Source: an uncultured Prevotellaceae bacterium (GTDB taxonomy: Bacteria > Bacteroidota > Bacteroidia > Bacteroidales > Bacteroidaceae). Taken from it: a stretch of 33,080 nt of DNA. Shown here piece after piece: positions 8,181-16,134 of the stretch (position 1 is the first letter of the stretch; every line of letters starts with the position of its first letter). The position numbers were made by a program, and so were the translations under genes. The notes under the pieces were generated by a model. That model was not told where the DNA came from. It saw only the letters and a program-made list of their open reading frames with translations, and searched no databases. The DNA lies in assembly GCA_946184125.1 (NCBI GenBank), contig CAMHEL010000023.1:1-33080 (forward strand), in the 5' to 3' direction.

Positions 8181-9200
8181 TCACCTGTTGCAATTCACGT
8201 TGAAAGGCTTGTTGAAGAGCACTTTCAGCATCCCGTTGAGATAGCCCACTCCGTAACTGATGTGAATGCAAGCGAAGGTGTATGGCATGAGCAAAACGAG
8301 CGCTGGCCGCCGGTATTCAGAGGCCTTGCTGAAGCCTATGGCGAGCCCGATGAGCAGATAGAGTGCGATGACGGCGAGGTAGATGGCGAGGATGGCTTTG
8401 CTGAAACAGCTGAGAATGCCTCCGCCGATGAGGCCGAGCACGAAGAGCCCTGGGAAGAACTGCCTGACGGTGGCGGGTGCTCCGAGTTTCTTGTTGGCGA
8501 GTGGTTTGAACAGGCCGTATTGGTAATACATACGCCTCATTTTGTGCATGCTGTCGCGGGCGGTGTAGTTGATGACGAGTTCGGGAATGATATAGATGTG
8601 CCCTCCGTTGTTGATGAGCCTTGCGTTGAATTCATCGTCCTGGTTGCGTGTGAGTTCCTCGTCGAAATAGCCTATTCGCTCGAACACCTCCCGCCTGTAG
8701 CATCCGAACGGCACGGTGTCGGTCTCCTTGATTTCCTTGGAGCCCACTTTGTGCTCCGAGCCTCCCACTCCGAAGGGGTGGCTCGATGCGATGGCTATGG
8801 CATAGCACTCGTTGGTGGGGTGTGCCGGCAGCGTTCGCCACACGCCTCCCACGTTGTCGGCTCCCAGTTCGTAGAGATATTTCACGAGGACCGAGATGTA
8901 GTTGGACGGATAGTCGCAATGCCCGTCAAGCCGGATGATGACCTCTCCCTTGGAAGCCTTGATGCCTTTGTTGAGTGCGTAAGGCACCACGCGCTTGGGA
9001 TTGTCAATCAGCTGTATGAAAGGGTACTTCTTCGAGTATTCGTGTACGATGTCCCTCGTCCTGTCCTGGCTCATGCCATCGACGAAGATGAGTTGCAGCC
9101 GCTCTTTCGGATAGTCCTGTGCAAGTATGGACTGGATGCACTTCTCGATGAAGCGCTCCTCGTTGTAGATGGGCAAAACTACAGAGACGAAAGGTCGCAT
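8181..9200 (-). CDS. GT2 family glycosyltransferase with C-terminal membrane segments
   Basis: The 339-residue protein starts at the ATG at 9200, where the GT-A fold begins (VVLPIYNEE at 7-15). Further motifs are FVDGMSQDRT around 39-48, the DxD-like LDGHCD at 91-96, and NQDDEFNARL in the middle with the Q(D/E)xE-type acidic site. Two or more hydrophobic segments near the C-terminus suggest attachment to the inner membrane, as in ExoA-like succinoglycan glycosyltransferases. It adds a sugar to the growing lipid-linked unit; donor and acceptor are unknown. An in-frame ATG at 9227 would overlap the end of the fucosyltransferase gene and adds residues outside the fold, so it is less likely. A 45-bp gap separates it from the aminotransferase gene. 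Confidence 0.92.
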   Translation of the reverse strand: MRPFVSVVLPIYNEERFIEKCIQSILAQDYPKERLQLIFVDGMSQDRTRDIVHEYSKKYPFIQLIDNPKRVVPYALNKGIKASKGEVIIRLDGHCDYPSNYISVLVKYLYELGADNVGGVWRTLPAHPTNECYAIAIASSHPFGVGGSEHKVGSKEIKETDTVPFGCYRREVFERIGYFDEELTRNQDDEFNARLINNGGHIYIIPELVINYTARDSMHKMRRMYYQYGLFKPLANKKLGAPATVRQFFPGLFVLGLIGGGILSCFSKAILAIYLAVIALYLLIGLAIGFSKASEYRRPALVLLMPYTFACIHISYGVGYLNGMLKVLFNKPFNVNCNR

Positions 9201-9208
9201 GTCTGTGT

Positions 9209-10108
9209 TTAGTTGATTCTCACCCATTGCGGGTCGTAGATATGGATGGGGCAGTCGCGGTGTAACCATGGGTCGGGTGTGCATATGTCGCCATCGCCCT
9301 GGTTGAGGAAAGCTCCCCACCAGCTGAACGAGCTGTTGGCTATGATAAGTTCCTGGCAGTGTGTCATGAGAAACATGTCCCAGCAGCTGTCGGCACCTCT
9401 GTTGCCATCGACATATACGACGTCGTGCCCACGGGTGAGGGCGGGCAGGTTGGCGCGGCACCATGCAAGGTCGTTGGAGAAGACGAAGAAGGTGCGTGTG
9501 CGCCCGTCGGCAGTGAGGTGAGCGATGGCCTTGGCGTAATAGTCTGTCGTACAGATGCCGTTGAAGTCGGGCGCGTTCTTGTAGTCGCCACGCCTGACAT
9601 GGACTCCCACGCTGTCGCAGTTTTCGGCCTGTGCTATAAGATCTGCGTTGTAGGCGTTGGGGGAGGGGTGTGCGAAGGTGTGCCTGAGCAGTGGCTTGAT
9701 GGGCAGATAGTAGTCTGCGCTCTGCCAGTAGCCCTCGTAATAGGTGTCGCCCTCGCGGAAGACATTGTCCATTGAGGTGAAGTTCTCGCTGTAGGGAGCC
9801 ACATACTCTGTGCTCTTGCGGGGCAGCAGCCGCCGTGCGAGACGCGAGAGGACGTAGTTGGGGATGTATCTTGTCACACGGCGCAAATCGCTGGGTTGTG
9901 CCACTGGGAGTGAGGCATTGGGAAATACTTTCTCAATCTCATACCCATTATGCAGGTTGACAGAACCGAAACGTTTGAACATCAGCGACTTGTAGTGGCT
10001 GATGTCAATCATCACCTGCTCGCTGGGATAGCGCTTCTGCAACATGATTGCGAAAGCGTACTGGAACATCTGGTTGCCCAATCCTCCTGCGATGTTGACG
10101 ATTCTCAT
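9209..10108 (-). CDS. Alpha-1,2-fucosyltransferase-like GT11 glycosyltransferase
   Basis: The 299-residue protein has the GT11 signatures GGLGNQMFQYAFA at 8-20 and HVRRGDY at 170-176, plus an FSNDLAWC segment and an ANSSFSWWGAFL segment near the C-terminus. GT11 enzymes transfer L-fucose from GDP-L-fucose, usually alpha-1,2 to galactose. The locus makes GDP-L-fucose itself (manC, gmd, fcl), which supports this donor. The ATG at 10108 was chosen because the GT11 fold begins there; in-frame upstream sequence lies inside the preceding gene. It is 16 bp after the upstream GT4 gene. Fucose on the cell surface can resemble host glycans, but which linkage is made here is unknown. Confidence 0.93.
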   Translation of the reverse strand: MRIVNIAGGLGNQMFQYAFAIMLQKRYPSEQVMIDISHYKSLMFKRFGSVNLHNGYEIEKVFPNASLPVAQPSDLRRVTRYIPNYVLSRLARRLLPRKSTEYVAPYSENFTSMDNVFREGDTYYEGYWQSADYYLPIKPLLRHTFAHPSPNAYNADLIAQAENCDSVGVHVRRGDYKNAPDFNGICTTDYYAKAIAHLTADGRTRTFFVFSNDLAWCRANLPALTRGHDVVYVDGNRGADSCWDMFLMTHCQELIIANSSFSWWGAFLNQGDGDICTPDPWLHRDCPIHIYDPQWVRIN

Positions 10109-10124
10109 TCTCTCGGTATGTCTG

Positions 10125-11120
10125 TTATTGCTGTCCGGCCCGTACTTCCTGGTAGAAGTCGACGAGGTGTCGGCTGATGAGTTCGAGGTCGATGCGCTCC
10201 CGCAAGGTGTCGCGCGTGTTGTCGTTATAGTCTTTTTCGAGCGAGGCGGTGATTTGCCTTGCCGCCTCCTCGGGTTCCCGGCTGATGATTTCCGAGTTGC
10301 GCAGCCCTTGCAGCTGCTGCCGGGCATCGCCAACATCAACGCTGTAGACGCGCCGGTTGAGTGCCAGGCATTCCCTGATGATGTTGGGCGAGCCTTCTTC
10401 GTCGGAGGTGAGCAGCAGCAAGTCGCTTGCGCAGATGTAGTCGGGCACGTCGGTGGGTCTCACCCCGCTCATCACCAGCAGTTTCCATCCTGTCGGCATG
10501 AGGCCGACGATGCGCTCGGCGATGTCGCGCCGCTTGACTTTTGTCTGGCTGACATCGGAGAAGAGCGCCCACTTCCCGTCATCGATGTGCAGTCTTTCGC
10601 GTGCCTCCTTCTGGCTCCTTGGCGTGAAGAGGGAATAGTCGACGCCGAGTGGCTGGACGAATGCCCTTGCCTGGCGCCATTTCCTCAGCCGCTGTGGCAG
10701 GTAGCCCTGCAGCTCGCTGGCCACGTAGCCATGCCTGTCATAAAGCATGATGCAGATGAAGGATGCCCACTGATTGAGCCTGATTTTTATCTTCTCAGCC
10801 ACGCTTGAGGCGGTCTTGATGGCCTTTGCATGGATGTCGGTGCCGTGGAATGTAATCAGTTTCGGGCTTTTCGCCCAGAGCAGCGCCGTCCACACGAGCA
10901 GGGCATAGAGACCTCCGAAATGCACGTGTATGAGGTCGTGCTGGCGTGCCTCGGCTGCGATATGCCTGAGCGAGACTGCTATGCTTCCCCTCCCGAAGTG
11001 TGCGAAGTTCACCTCGCTTACCCTGTTGTCTTTCCTCAAAGAGGCTATCATGCGCTGCAGCACGGGATTGCCTATGGCACCATCCTCAGCGTGCTGGTTG
11101 GAGATAATCAGGATGCGCAT
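10125..11120 (-). CDS. GT4-like glycosyltransferase
   Basis: A 331-residue GT-B protein. The N-terminal half has ILIISNQHAEDGAIGNP, HVHFGG and ITFHGTDIHAK segments. The C-terminal half has the GT4 EX7E motif as E242-GSPNIIR-E250. A sugar-nucleotide donor is expected, but the specificity is unknown. Its start overlaps the end of the next upstream glycosyltransferase by 13 bp, so the two are probably translationally coupled. No membrane segment is evident, so it should act at the cytoplasmic face of the inner membrane on the lipid-linked acceptor. Confidence 0.9.
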   Translation of the reverse strand: MRILIISNQHAEDGAIGNPVLQRMIASLRKDNRVSEVNFAHFGRGSIAVSLRHIAAEARQHDLIHVHFGGLYALLVWTALLWAKSPKLITFHGTDIHAKAIKTASSVAEKIKIRLNQWASFICIMLYDRHGYVASELQGYLPQRLRKWRQARAFVQPLGVDYSLFTPRSQKEARERLHIDDGKWALFSDVSQTKVKRRDIAERIVGLMPTGWKLLVMSGVRPTDVPDYICASDLLLLTSDEEGSPNIIRECLALNRRVYSVDVGDARQQLQGLRNSEIISREPEEAARQITASLEKDYNDNTRDTLRERIDLELISRHLVDFYQEVRAGQQ

Positions 11121-12178
11121 GTCACGGGCTGGAGGAGTTGCATGAGCCGCTCCTCGTCGAAGAGGGTGTATCGGTTGTGTATGCCAGTGAGTTTTGAGGC
11201 GGCCAGCATGCTGTCGGCCAAAGCATTGGCATCACCGGGAGGACAAGTGTACCCGTTGCCGCCCGGGACGATGATATCGTCGATGACAGGCACGCAGGTG
11301 GTGGCAGCCACCGGCTTGTCGAAGCACATGCCCTCGAGCACCACATTGGGGAAGCCCTCCATGCGCGACGACAGCACGAACACATCGCAATGCTGCATGT
11401 AGGGATAGGGGTTGGCTGTGAAACCGGTGAAGGTGACCCCTTCGCCCGCGCTGGCTTCGAGTGTCTTTGCGTAGTCGGTGTTGGTTCGTCCTACGATGGT
11501 GAGGTGCGCCTGCGGCAATGTCTGCCTGACAGTATGGAAAGCCTGCAGGAGAATGTCGACGCCTTTGGCGTAGGACACGTTGCACACGGCGAGGAACTGC
11601 GGGGAGCCGTTGCCGAAAGGACTTGGATGGCCCTTGGCGGCAGCGACCACAGTGGCTTTGTCGATGGGGTTGAAGACGGTGACCACGCGCTCGGGCTGCA
11701 GGTGGTAATGGCTGATGGCCTCGCTGCGCATGGCGTCGGTCTGTGCAATGACGAGACTGGCCTTTGGCAGGAGGCGCTTGTTGAGCCAGCGGATGACCCG
11801 CCACTTGAGGCCTGTGAAACCGCTGTAGAGATGGTTGCTGGGCATGTTGGGAAGCCTTACGACAACGGGAATGCCCAGTCGCCGGCCCGCCATGATGGCT
11901 ACCAGCGACACTTGCTCACGGCTGGAGAACATGACGGCATCGCCTTTCCGCTCGCGCATGAGGCGGACGAGTGCGGGCAGTGCTGTTAGCGTGCGGCTCG
12001 TCCCCAGCACATCGAGCTCGAACTCTGGCGTCACCCACTCCTTAATCTCCCCTTCGCCACCTCCGAGGCATACAAACCTCACGTCCATCCCGCGTCGGCG
12101 CAGGATGCGGGCCAATGTGACGCTCACTCGTTCGGAGCCTCCGGCACGCAGGTCGGTGAGAAGGAAGTGCCAGGTCAT
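11108..12178 (-). CDS. GT4 family glycosyltransferase
   Basis: The 356-residue protein starts at the ATG at 12178. It shows the acceptor-side AGGSERV motif at 12-18, characteristic of GT4 enzymes in O-antigen and capsule loci, and the donor-side EX7E motif E274-GFPNVVL-E282. The start overlaps the stop of the polymerase gene by 4 bp and the end overlaps the next glycosyltransferase by 13 bp, placing it firmly inside the operon. A longer open frame reaches 12547 but only runs through the polymerase gene and adds no fold. Donor and linkage are not readable. Confidence 0.93.
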   Translation of the reverse strand: MTWHFLLTDLRAGGSERVSVTLARILRRRGMDVRFVCLGGGEGEIKEWVTPEFELDVLGTSRTLTALPALVRLMRERKGDAVMFSSREQVSLVAIMAGRRLGIPVVVRLPNMPSNHLYSGFTGLKWRVIRWLNKRLLPKASLVIAQTDAMRSEAISHYHLQPERVVTVFNPIDKATVVAAAKGHPSPFGNGSPQFLAVCNVSYAKGVDILLQAFHTVRQTLPQAHLTIVGRTNTDYAKTLEASAGEGVTFTGFTANPYPYMQHCDVFVLSSRMEGFPNVVLEGMCFDKPVAATTCVPVIDDIIVPGGNGYTCPPGDANALADSMLAASKLTGIHNRYTLFDEERLMQLLQPVTCAS

Positions 12179-13383
12179 CGTATCGGTATTTTCTTCGGCT
12201 TGGGATGCTTTATTCGCATGAGGTCGAGATGGATGTACATGGTCATCAGCGTGAAGTAGGGGAGTTTGCTGTAATAGGTGACAGCACCCCAGTCGAGGAT
12301 CAGCTTGATCAACACCAGCACCACTATGAGGATGGCGGAATGCTCGATTTTCACATATTTCATCTCTTTGTACAGCACATAGAGATACATGATGTAGTAG
12401 GAGAACAAGCCCAGTACCCCACCATCTGCGGCCAGTTCGGCATAGTTGCAATGGAGGTAGGTGTTCTGGTCGGAAGCGCGCCAGACAAGGATATGGGCGT
12501 TGCCTATACCTATGCCGGCCAAGGGCGTCTCCTTGAACTGCGTCCATCCAAGATCTCGGTAGAATTTTCTCAGCGCCGACGAGGAGTCCATCTCACCCTT
12601 TCCTGTGATTGACGCTATCAGTCCATCCATACGGTGCGTCAGACCCGAGAAGAACGGTGTCTGCGACAAGAAATAGATGACCATAATGCCCACTGCGAAG
12701 AAGATGAAGAGTTTGATGAAGGGGATGATGCTGCCCTTGGTGTTCTTCAGTTCCTTGAAAAGATACAGCAGTGCTATTCCTGCAACGAGCATCACAAACG
12801 CCTTTCTTGTCTGGGTGGCTCCGATGATACCCAGCGTGGGAAGCGCCATCAGGATGGAGAAATCCTTCTTGACAAACAAGAAGAAATAGGCATTGATGAT
12901 GATGACCTGCGCGCCGAGGATGGCGAGCGAGTTCACATTGTTGAACTCCGAGTTGAGACGCTGCTCCTCACTGGCTCCCACCACATTGTCCAATCCGTAG
13001 AAGAAATAGGTGTAGAACATGACGACATATCCCGACCACATGGTGATTTTCAGCAGGATATTGATGTCCTTCAGGTTCTTGTAATAGGCATAGAAGATGG
13101 ACATACAGATGATGCTCTGGAAGATGGAGTTGGCCTGGTCGATGCTGTAACGTCCGTTGATGGCCCAGAAGGTGGAGGTGTAACAGAACAGGCAGAACTG
13201 AAGCGTCATCAAGTGGTAGGTGTAGAACTCCATCTTGAAGTTGGTCAGGATGAGCACGATGAACATGATGCCGAAGAACAAGGACGTGGAAATAGGAAAC
13301 ATGTTCACTATTGCCAGGAATGCCCCTGTCACTATCCAGACTACTTTGTCGTTGGAATTATATACACTTCGTAATTGTGGCAT
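12175..13383 (-). CDS. O-antigen polymerase/ligase-like membrane protein (Wzy/WaaL type)
   Basis: A 402-residue polytopic membrane protein with about ten hydrophobic segments. Toward the C-terminus a periplasmic loop holds PLAGIGIGNAH followed by HCNYAELAADGGVLGL; this is the G-x-G-x-G-N / H-N-x-Y-x-E-L pattern of the Wzy_C domain. Such proteins polymerise lipid-linked repeat units or ligate the polymer to an acceptor. Polymerase is favoured because the gene heads a biosynthetic operon with an initiating transferase. It is the first gene of the operon, with about 400 nt of untranslated leader if the promoter at 13788-13795 is correct. No flippase gene lies nearby. Confidence 0.88.
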   Translation of the reverse strand: MPQLRSVYNSNDKVVWIVTGAFLAIVNMFPISTSLFFGIMFIVLILTNFKMEFYTYHLMTLQFCLFCYTSTFWAINGRYSIDQANSIFQSIICMSIFYAYYKNLKDINILLKITMWSGYVVMFYTYFFYGLDNVVGASEEQRLNSEFNNVNSLAILGAQVIIINAYFFLFVKKDFSILMALPTLGIIGATQTRKAFVMLVAGIALLYLFKELKNTKGSIIPFIKLFIFFAVGIMVIYFLSQTPFFSGLTHRMDGLIASITGKGEMDSSSALRKFYRDLGWTQFKETPLAGIGIGNAHILVWRASDQNTYLHCNYAELAADGGVLGLFSYYIMYLYVLYKEMKYVKIEHSAILIVVLVLIKLILDWGAVTYYSKLPYFTLMTMYIHLDLMRIKHPKPKKIPIR

Positions 13384-13787
13384 GATAGGGAAGGGTCACA
13401 GCGGTCTAACCCACCGTTTCATGGAGAAATGGGTATGACAAGCCACACAAGCACGCATGGCCTGCTTGACATTAGCGGTAGGAGAAGCCGTGATGATTAT
13501 GTACGAAAAATCGTAGTTGATGGGAAATGGAAAATGTGACTGGGTGGCTGATGATGAACCGTTGCGGCCTGGGCATATCTTTCCCTCATCACTGCCGTTG
13601 AAACAGCGACGAATAGACGATGGAAAGAGGCTGCAATGCCGATGCCGCGTCAGAGAAAGAGGTTGTGGTGACTTACAAGAATAATACTTCTCACCCCTTG
13701 TGGGCGAAGAAAAAGATTACCGGTAAAAAGCACATATTCCCATTTCTCGCAGTATCATCAATCAACAGCGATATTGTTTTCAACGCA

Positions 13788-13795
13788 CAAAGGTA
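13788..13795 (-). promoter_or_regulatory. Predicted Bacteroidetes promoter (-7) for the polysaccharide operon
   Basis: The minus strand reads TACCTTTG, a match to the Bacteroidetes -7 consensus TAnnTTTG. A T-rich -33 candidate (TTTTTCG) lies about 22 bp upstream, at about 13818-13824. It implies a leader of nearly 400 nt before the polymerase ATG at 13383. The 13384-13787 stretch has no supported gene; it may hold leader regulation, but I could not define a riboswitch or attenuator. Confidence 0.55.
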
Positions 13796-13953
13796 AGCAT
13801 TTTTTTTCTTTCATTGTCGAAAAACGTTTTTTTTTTCGCTAATATCTTGTTTTTTCGGCATTTTGTGCTTTTTCCCCGTGCCGCACGACAGCCCGTGAGG
13901 CCGCTTAAAGCGAAAAAACTATCATGATTATTGCACATCTGCCACATTTTGCC

Positions 13954-13961
13954 TACTTTTG
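13954..13961 (+). promoter_or_regulatory. Predicted Bacteroidetes promoter (-7) for the C5-epimerase-like gene
   Basis: TACTTTTG matches TAnnTTTG, with a TTG element about 20 bp upstream at 13931-13933. The transcript would begin near 13968, which excludes the upstream in-frame ATG at 13959 and supports translation from the ATG at 14016. Confidence 0.6.
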
Positions 13962-14015
13962 CATACCGCCCGAAGCCCATCCTCCATAGGGCGAAAAAAG
14001 GCGGTTCACACGACG

Positions 14016-14930
14016 ATGGCACTCACCTTATATAATATTAAACGTTGGTATAAAATGCTCCGTGGCAGGAGCGTGCTCCACGTCAACCAGGACTTGGGCA
14101 AGTGTTTCTCACCACACGAGGTGAGGGGGTATTACAACAACCTCACCGAGAAGGTGACCATGGAGCCCTCTTTGCTCGAGAGCGACGGCCTCCCTCTCCT
14201 CGACACTGGTGACGGGCGGATGGTCTATTTCCCCGTCGCCATCTTCCAGTATGGTCTCGGAGCTTACGACCTCTTCCTCATGACGGGGAAGGATGTCTAT
14301 CGCCGCAAGTTTGAGCAATGCCTGGACTGGGCGGTGGAGCACCAGGAGCCCACAGGGGCATGGAGCAATTTCTTCTACATCTACCCTGACCATCCTTACG
14401 GGGCAATGGCTCAGGGCGAGGGAGCCTCGCTGCTCATCAGGGGACATGCCCTCACCGGGAAGACCATGTATGTCGACCTTGCACGGAAAGCCCTCGACTT
14501 CATGCTCGCTCCCATCGCCGAAGGAGGCACCACCTCATACGCCGACAATGGCGTCACCTTGTTGGAATACACCCATCTGCCGGCGGTGATGAACGGCTGG
14601 ATATTCGCCTGGTTCGGACTTTACGACTATGTGCTTTCCACCTCCGACGAAGGACCTTATGCCCAGGTGATGGAGCAGACGCTGCTCACGCTCGAGCGCA
14701 CCCTGCCACTCTTCGACCGTGGCTACTGGAGCATGTACGACCTCGACGGGCGTATCGCCAGTCCCTTCTACCATAACCTGCACATCGCACAGATGCAGGC
14801 GATGTACCAGCTCACGGGCCACGAAGTCTTCAACCATTATGCGCTCCGGTGGACAGCCGACAGCCGCCGTCGGCTCAGCCGCACAAAAGCCTTCGTCATC
14901 AAGGCCTGGCAGAAAATCATTGAAAGGTGA
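14016..14930 (+). CDS. D-glucuronyl C5-epimerase-like protein
   Basis: The protein (304 residues from ATG 14016) matches the C-terminal domain of heparan sulfate/heparosan glucuronyl C5-epimerases (C5-epim_C, PF06662). Conserved-looking blocks are YFPVAIFQYGLGAYDL, GAWSNFFYIYPDHPYGAMAQG, NGWIFAWFGLYDY, YWSMYDLDG and YHNLHIAQM, which line up with alpha/alpha-toroid and active-site segments of the family. No signal peptide is evident, unlike eukaryotic Golgi enzymes. Its role may be polymer modification or, in Bacteroidetes, an uncharacterised polysaccharide function; no uronic-acid synthesis gene is in the window. It is divergent from the polysaccharide operon and overlaps the convergent acyltransferase gene by 14 bp at its 3' end. 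Confidence 0.85.
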   Translation: MALTLYNIKRWYKMLRGRSVLHVNQDLGKCFSPHEVRGYYNNLTEKVTMEPSLLESDGLPLLDTGDGRMVYFPVAIFQYGLGAYDLFLMTGKDVYRRKFEQCLDWAVEHQEPTGAWSNFFYIYPDHPYGAMAQGEGASLLIRGHALTGKTMYVDLARKALDFMLAPIAEGGTTSYADNGVTLLEYTHLPAVMNGWIFAWFGLYDYVLSTSDEGPYAQVMEQTLLTLERTLPLFDRGYWSMYDLDGRIASPFYHNLHIAQMQAMYQLTGHEVFNHYALRWTADSRRRLSRTKAFVIKAWQKIIER

Positions 14931-15921
14931 TGGGATTGACCAGGCGCCGCACACATCGGAAACGGGCGGCAAACACCAATAGCGCTGTCACGGCAAGGGC
15001 AATCGCCAGCAGCACCAGGAGGTCTCTGGGCAGCAGATGATGCAAAAAAAGCTTGTGGACGAACGACAGCACCACAGGATGATAGACATACACCACCAAT
15101 GTCTGCTTGCCCCATTCCGCCGTCCTCTGACTCAGTGGTGTCACTCGCATTACCATGGCCGACACCACCACAGCACCCACATAGACCAGGCAGCGCCACG
15201 CAAGGCACCACATCACTCCCATGCCGGGCTTATACCAATAAGAATAGGCCAAGTGCAGGACATGGCGGATATTGCCATTGAGCCAGAGGCAGAAAAGCAG
15301 CAGCACTGCCGCCAGCACCACCCATGCCACCGAAGAGGGGATGCGTGACACCCATGCCCGCACATCCATCCGCGAAGAATAGTAACCGGCCATGAAAAAC
15401 GGCAGCGACGACAGGATGTGATGCGTGGTGAAATAAGGGTCGGCAGGCAGGAAGCCCTCGGCAAGGCCTATGACCACCGAGAGCGTCATCACCACCGTGG
15501 CATGGGCGTCGAGCCATCTGGGGGTAAGGAGCAGGATGAGCGCCCGCCAGCAGAAGAGAGCCAGAAGATACCACATGGCCCACATCGGCTCGAACAGCAG
15601 ACGGTTGAAGGTGAACGGGATATGTGAGAGGACAAAGCTGTTGAGCAGGCACAATATCAGTTGGAAGACGGCATAGGTCTCTATCAAACGGAACATCCCA
15701 CGTAGGTAGTGGCGGCGGTCGCGGCACTGCGAGAAACGTCCCGAGATGAAGATGAAAAGAGGCATGTGGAAGAGGTAGAGGAAATTGTAGATGCCTTGAC
15801 CTATGCTTCCCACCACGACATAGTGCTTCAGCGTGTGCCCGAAGACGACAAGAAAGATGAGAACCATCTTCAGACAGTCCCAGTAGGGGTCGCGCCTCGT
15901 GTCAGTGCCGGCTTTTGTCAT
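14917..15921 (-). CDS. Acyltransferase-3 family membrane protein
   Basis: From the ATG at 15921 this is a 334-residue polytopic protein of the acyltransferase-3 family (OafA/OatA/WecH-like). The N-terminus has YWDCLKMVLIFLVVFGHT with the conserved family histidine in the first membrane helix, followed by LYLFHMPLFIFISG. About ten hydrophobic segments follow. Members usually O-acetylate or O-succinylate surface sugars at the membrane. Being next to polysaccharide genes, it may decorate the polymer, but it has its own promoter on the opposite side of the C5-epimerase gene. The larger open frame back to 16122 reads through the promoter and is rejected. Confidence 0.9.
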   Translation of the reverse strand: MTKAGTDTRRDPYWDCLKMVLIFLVVFGHTLKHYVVVGSIGQGIYNFLYLFHMPLFIFISGRFSQCRDRRHYLRGMFRLIETYAVFQLILCLLNSFVLSHIPFTFNRLLFEPMWAMWYLLALFCWRALILLLTPRWLDAHATVVMTLSVVIGLAEGFLPADPYFTTHHILSSLPFFMAGYYSSRMDVRAWVSRIPSSVAWVVLAAVLLLFCLWLNGNIRHVLHLAYSYWYKPGMGVMWCLAWRCLVYVGAVVVSAMVMRVTPLSQRTAEWGKQTLVVYVYHPVVLSFVHKLFLHHLLPRDLLVLLAIALAVTALLVFAARFRCVRRLVNPITFQ

Positions 15922-15938
15922 ACTATCTATTTGAGATG

Positions 15939-15946
15939 CAAAAGTA
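15939..15946 (-). promoter_or_regulatory. Predicted Bacteroidetes promoter (-7) for the acyltransferase gene
   Basis: The minus strand reads TACTTTTG, an exact TAnnTTTG match 17 bp upstream of the ATG at 15921. A weak -33 element CTTG lies 18 bp further up at 15965-15968. The resulting leader is only about a dozen nt. Confidence 0.6.
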
Positions 15947-16065
15947 TACAAAAAAAGCGAATTACAAGCCCGCTGGATAAAGAATTCTTTTGCCGGCTTT
16001 TCACGAAAAGGAAACATAAAGATGACAAAAAAGGGAAAATCCTTTTTCCTATCAGAAAAATGTAG

Positions 16066-16073
16066 TATCTTCG
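16066..16073 (+). promoter_or_regulatory. Predicted Bacteroidetes promoter (-7) for the PAP2 gene
   Basis: TATCTTCG differs from TAnnTTTG at one position. A T-run at 16043-16047, about 18 bp upstream, can serve as the -33 element. The leader to the ATG at 16135 would be about 55 nt. Confidence 0.5.
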
Positions 16074-16134
16074 CACACAGAAACCAACAACTGAAGGTGA
16101 TACGCCTTTCCCCTCCAACCATTCAAGAAACAAG

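Noticed and set aside
13423..13748. Inverted 10-mers (GAGAAATGGG and CCCATTTCTC) flanking the leader, considered as an invertible promoter
   Set aside because: The arms are only 10 bp, no invertase gene is near, and one match this short is plausible by chance.
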